Assembly: GCA_012512335.1 (NCBI GenBank)
Contig: JAAZEK010000514.1
Coordinates: forward strand, 1-7,849
Direction of reading: 5' to 3'
Length of the DNA stretch: 7,849 nucleotides
From: Clostridiales bacterium
Lineage (GTDB): Bacteria; Bacillota; Clostridia; Caldicoprobacterales; DTU083
In this document: in pieces, positions 5,624-7,849 of the stretch
Layout: every line of letters begins with the position of its first letter
How positions within the stretch are numbered: the first letter of the stretch is position 1
Translations under genes and position numbers: made by a program
Notes under the pieces: model-generated
The model's database searches: none
What the model saw: the letters and a program-made list of their open reading frames with translations, nothing else
What the model was told of the DNA's origin: nothing

Positions 5624-7189
5624 TTAGTATACAGAGGACTCTAACCTCTTATATATTAATAGCCGAGTTCCTACTTCAAGATTTTCATCTTCCAAGGTAT
5701 TATATTTTAATATTCCAGCAATGGTTGTATTGTATTTTTTAGCTATGGACCATAAGACATCTCCAGGCTGTACATAGTAGATATAAATTCCTTCTTCCTT
5801 GGCTGATGCTTCTTCAATTTCCTCTGCCCCAATTATAACTTCCTTTACTATGGATTGGTGAATACCAGATCTGCAAAGGAGAGTAATCTTAAGCTCAGCT
5901 TCATCTTGAGCCAGCAGAGTGTGATTTATATGTTCAACTAATACATCACTTTTACTAAGCATACCTTGCTCTACACCATCTACTTCAAGGCTATGTTGGA
6001 AGGGGAAGTCCTCTCTAAAGCTCCCCAGTGGCACAGTGGTATCGTTAGTTTGGTAAATCACCTGCACAGTGAGAATTCCTTCTACACTAACTAATCCTTC
6101 TTCAACTCTTTCATCTGTAATGGAAGGTTGAGCATCTACATAAAGGATTTTTCTAGCCTTAGGCACTCCTTCAGGAAATGTTACACTTTCCTTTAGAACT
6201 GCTTGCCCCTGGCTTTCACCTATTAATTGTGTAAGATGAACTTTTCTTTTCTTTAATGACATTGCAAGAACTGGGCTGTATGCATCAACCAGAATCTCAC
6301 CTTCTTGAGCTTCAAAAACTTGGGCATTCATTCCAAGGACCAGCTCTGTATCGATAATTCTCAGCTCATTATTGATATTTTCCCTAAGGTCTGCATAAAA
6401 CTCTGTAACTGCAACATCTGCCTGGCAATCCATACCCTGATAAGCACCTGGAATTTCCACTACATGACTAAAGGGAATGCTGTGAGATAGATACTGTATG
6501 GGCTCATCTTCATCCTCACAAAGATACAATAATTTTAGCTCCACATCTCCATGTACAACAACCTTGTTATCCGCTACCTTTTTTTCATTTATTCTGATTC
6601 CAGCATCTTTTCTTAGAATCTTAGTAACAGAAGGCATGGCATCAGTTAGCTCCAAATCCTCCCGCACCATGGTCTGGGAATGCCCTGTCCCAGCAGTAGA
6701 CGATACACGAATACTGTCTCGCAAAGCTTCGACATCATCTAATTGTGGAAAATCTGTTACTGCCTCCATCTCCATAACTTCACTGACCTGCCCATAAAGA
6801 TTCAGTACAGACTTCACATTGATTTTTCTACCAGATGCCAGCTCAAAGTCAATATGCTCCACATTTAGCTTTAGTTGAGACGCCATCTTAGGCTTAGCTC
6901 CTGGCAATTCAAGATACTGCGTAAATCCAATATCAGCATCCATGGAATCAATTACTTCATCATCTTCAGGAACATATAGGACATCATATCTTAAAATGCC
7001 TTCTACCATTACCTTATCCTGAAGAACTTCACGGCTAGAAATTACTACTTCTGCATTAATATCCAGTATCTTGGCTATAGGTGCTTTGGTCTCCGGTACA
7101 TTGATTTCACCTTCTACCAAGGCCTGGGATGTTTCTTCACCGACCACCTGATCCAATCTCAGTAGATCCCTTCTACATTCTATTGTCAA
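5624..7189 (-). CDS. SPOCS (DUF3794) and LysM domain protein, probable spore-envelope protein
   Basis: 521 residues from TTG 7189. It has three SPOCS/DUF3794-like repeats with matching motifs: APIAKILDINAEVVI, PSVTKILRKDAGIRI and PKARKILYVDAQPSI (about 37-50, 186-200, 343-357). Each is followed by a beta segment (VMVEGILRYDVLYV, VVVHGDVELKLLYL, VSVEGILTVQVIYQ). A C-terminal LysM domain (about 470-514: YYVQPGDVLWSIAKKYNTT...) probably binds peptidoglycan. No signal peptide is seen, which fits a mother-cell-made coat or cortex-interface protein. The family is linked to spore morphogenesis, but no precise role can be claimed. A longer frame reaching 7282 runs into the upstream terminator and is rejected. 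GGGAGGGG (7197-7204) is 7 nt from TTG 7189, and MTIECRRDLLRLDQVVGEE fits family N-termini. The gene sits between veg and ispE, where Bacillus carries sspF. Confidence 0.9.
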   Translation of the reverse strand: MTIECRRDLLRLDQVVGEETSQALVEGEINVPETKAPIAKILDINAEVVISSREVLQDKVMVEGILRYDVLYVPEDDEVIDSMDADIGFTQYLELPGAKPKMASQLKLNVEHIDFELASGRKINVKSVLNLYGQVSEVMEMEAVTDFPQLDDVEALRDSIRVSSTAGTGHSQTMVREDLELTDAMPSVTKILRKDAGIRINEKKVADNKVVVHGDVELKLLYLCEDEDEPIQYLSHSIPFSHVVEIPGAYQGMDCQADVAVTEFYADLRENINNELRIIDTELVLGMNAQVFEAQEGEILVDAYSPVLAMSLKKRKVHLTQLIGESQGQAVLKESVTFPEGVPKARKILYVDAQPSITDERVEEGLVSVEGILTVQVIYQTNDTTVPLGSFREDFPFQHSLEVDGVEQGMLSKSDVLVEHINHTLLAQDEAELKITLLCRSGIHQSIVKEVIIGAEEIEEASAKEEGIYIYYVQPGDVLWSIAKKYNTTIAGILKYNTLEDENLEVGTRLLIYKRLESSVY

Positions 7190-7196
7190 TGTTGTT

Positions 7197-7204
7197 CCCC
7201 TCCC
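7197..7204 (-). promoter_or_regulatory. Ribosome binding site deciding a TTG start for the SPOCS/LysM gene
   Basis: GGGAGGGG on the minus strand, 7 nt before TTG 7189. The upstream ATG codons at 7210 and 7231 lack such a site, and the one at 7282 falls in the terminator palindrome. Confidence 0.8.
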
Positions 7205-7229
7205 TGACATTATTTGTCCATAAACTTTC

Positions 7230-7265
7230 ATAATATATCTTATAAGGGGACTGGGCAAAATATGA
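7230..7265 (-). promoter_or_regulatory. Candidate promoter of the SPOCS/LysM gene (sigma-E-like or sigma-A-like)
   Basis: Two overlapping readings exist on the minus strand. TCATATT (7259-7265) matches the sigma-E -35 pattern KMATATT exactly, with TATAAGAT (7237-7244) 14 nt on as a partial CATACANT -10. Alternatively TTGCCC (7253-7258) and TATTAT (7230-7235) form a 17-nt-spaced sigma-A-like promoter. The sigma-E reading suits a mother-cell spore-envelope protein. Position is good: just after the veg terminator and upstream of the start. Confidence 0.5.
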
Positions 7266-7267
7266 AT

Positions 7268-7294
7268 AAAAAAAGAAGGCATGCCTTCTTTTTT
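7268..7294. terminator. Bidirectional intrinsic terminator after veg
   Basis: 7269-7294 is a perfect palindrome: a run of As, GAAGGCATGCCTTC, and a run of Ts. On the minus strand the stem is followed by seven Ts (7274-7268). It lies 22 nt after the veg stop and separates veg from the SPOCS/LysM gene. Confidence 0.88.
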
Positions 7295-7316
7295 ACAACT
7301 TTTTTTGAATTTTTCT

Positions 7317-7610
7317 TCATCCTGTGCTAATCCTCTGGTTATTGCTACACTTTACCAACTCTACATTGGATGTGAGGATATCAGAATAAGTGTAGGCAAC
7401 AGTCTGAACTGATTTTGTGTCGATATCCACTTGTACGGTAAACAGATTAAGATAGGTATCGCGAATGACACCTTCCTTAATATAGGATTTCTTTCTACCC
7501 CGATTCGCTTTTAATCTTACCTTCTGCCCTACATTAGATTCCAAAACCTTCTTAATACTAGCCAAAGCTTCTGCATCAATCACGGCATCACATCCCATTT
7601 CATATTCCAT
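7317..7610 (-). CDS. veg: Veg family protein
   Basis: Up to 97 residues, against 86 in Bacillus subtilis. Signature segments are IKKVLESNVGQKVRLKANRGRKK (19-41), a GVIRDTYLNLFTVQVD segment (47-62), and VAYTYSDILTSNVELV near the C-terminus. These match the Veg/DUF1021 order 'LKANGGRRK ... TYPSVF ... YSYADILT'. Veg is a small, highly expressed protein; in Bacillus it has been linked to biofilm-gene control and spore outgrowth, but its biochemical action is unsettled. The ATG at 7610 has no good ribosome site. ATG 7598 or GTG 7583 (giving MIDAEALASIKK) are alternatives closer to family length, so only the stop is certain. It is followed by a strong terminator and preceded by 32 nt and an acidic ORF. 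Confidence 0.93.
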   Translation of the reverse strand: MEYEMGCDAVIDAEALASIKKVLESNVGQKVRLKANRGRKKSYIKEGVIRDTYLNLFTVQVDIDTKSVQTVAYTYSDILTSNVELVKCSNNQRISTG

Positions 7611-7642
7611 TTTGAGGGTAGTGTTTCCGTGATTGCCTAAAA

Positions 7643-7849
7643 TTATTCGTCGTCTTCGACATCTAGATCTTCGTCGTCTTCAGCTTCTTGGGCTTCTTCT
7701 TCTAAATCAATCTCCATCATACCTTCATTTTCACTTTCAACAAAGAGTTCCTCTTCTTCATTATTTGATTCTTTGTCCCAGTCTGTTTCTTTCTCCTTAG
7801 CAGGTTCAATTTCATCTTTGTTTTGCTCCAACATGCACGTATAGCACAT
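7643..7849 (-). CDS. Very acidic protein of unknown function, cut by the window edge
   Basis: 68 codons are visible, ending in TAA at 7643-7645. The frame begins with an ATG exactly at the window edge (7847-7849), which has no visible ribosome site, so the true start probably lies outside. Of the 68 residues, 32 are Asp or Glu (22 Glu, 10 Asp) and only four are Lys. The C-terminal half is almost continuous acid (LEEEAQEAEDDEDLDVEDDE), and two Cys lie near the visible start (CYTC). I do not recognise a family. In Bacillus the gene upstream of veg is yabG, so this could be an acidic tail of a YabG-like protein or a separate gene; the visible part shows no YabG signature. Codon-level acid richness and a clean frame support it being translated. 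Confidence 0.55.
   Translation of the reverse strand: MCYTCMLEQNKDEIEPAKEKETDWDKESNNEEEELFVESENEGMMEIDLEEEAQEAEDDEDLDVEDDE

Overview
The window is a compact sporulation and housekeeping block from an endospore-forming Firmicute. It is most likely a member of Clostridia in the broad sense rather than Bacillus. Evidence is the low G+C content, the spore-specific genes (sleB, ypeB, spoIIR, an alpha/beta-type SASP and a SPOCS/LysM protein), and strong GGGAGG-type Shine-Dalgarno sites with several TTG starts. The genus cannot be named from the sequence alone. Every real gene is on the minus strand, so the biological order runs from the right end to the left.

In transcription order: (1) the C-terminal part of a very acidic unrecognised protein, cut by the window edge (7849-7643). 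(2) veg (7610-7317), followed by a perfect-palindrome terminator. (3) A SPOCS (DUF3794)/LysM protein with its own candidate promoter and a TTG start at 7189. (4) An intergenic stretch (5623-5284) holding a small transposon-like repeat, a strong terminator and the ispE leader. (5) ispE, overlapping (6) a MobA-like nucleotidyltransferase whose last codons lie in a hairpin repeat. (7) spoIIR, with an unusual low-complexity acidic insertion. (8) sleB and (9) ypeB, 13 nt apart. (10) A 59-residue SspF-like SASP at 387-208, then a perfect-palindrome terminator. The first 150 bases hold repeats only.

The genes fall into two themes. veg, the SPOCS/LysM protein and ispE keep the order of the Bacillus yabG-veg-sspF-ispE neighbourhood, with the SPOCS/LysM gene in the sspF slot and the SspF-like gene relocated downstream of ypeB. 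spoIIR acts in forespore-to-mother-cell signalling during sporulation. SleB and YpeB are packaged into the spore and degrade cortex at germination, and the SASP coats spore DNA.

No new multi-gene system is visible. The most unusual content is repetitive DNA. A 67-bp sequence occurs twice (77-143 and 5525-5591, 65/67 identical). The second copy is part of a 115-bp segment with 10-bp near-perfect terminal inverted repeats and exact 10-bp flanking direct repeats. This looks like a MITE that inserted between the SPOCS/LysM gene and its terminator. A separate hairpin repeat supplies the 3' end of the nucleotidyltransferase gene.
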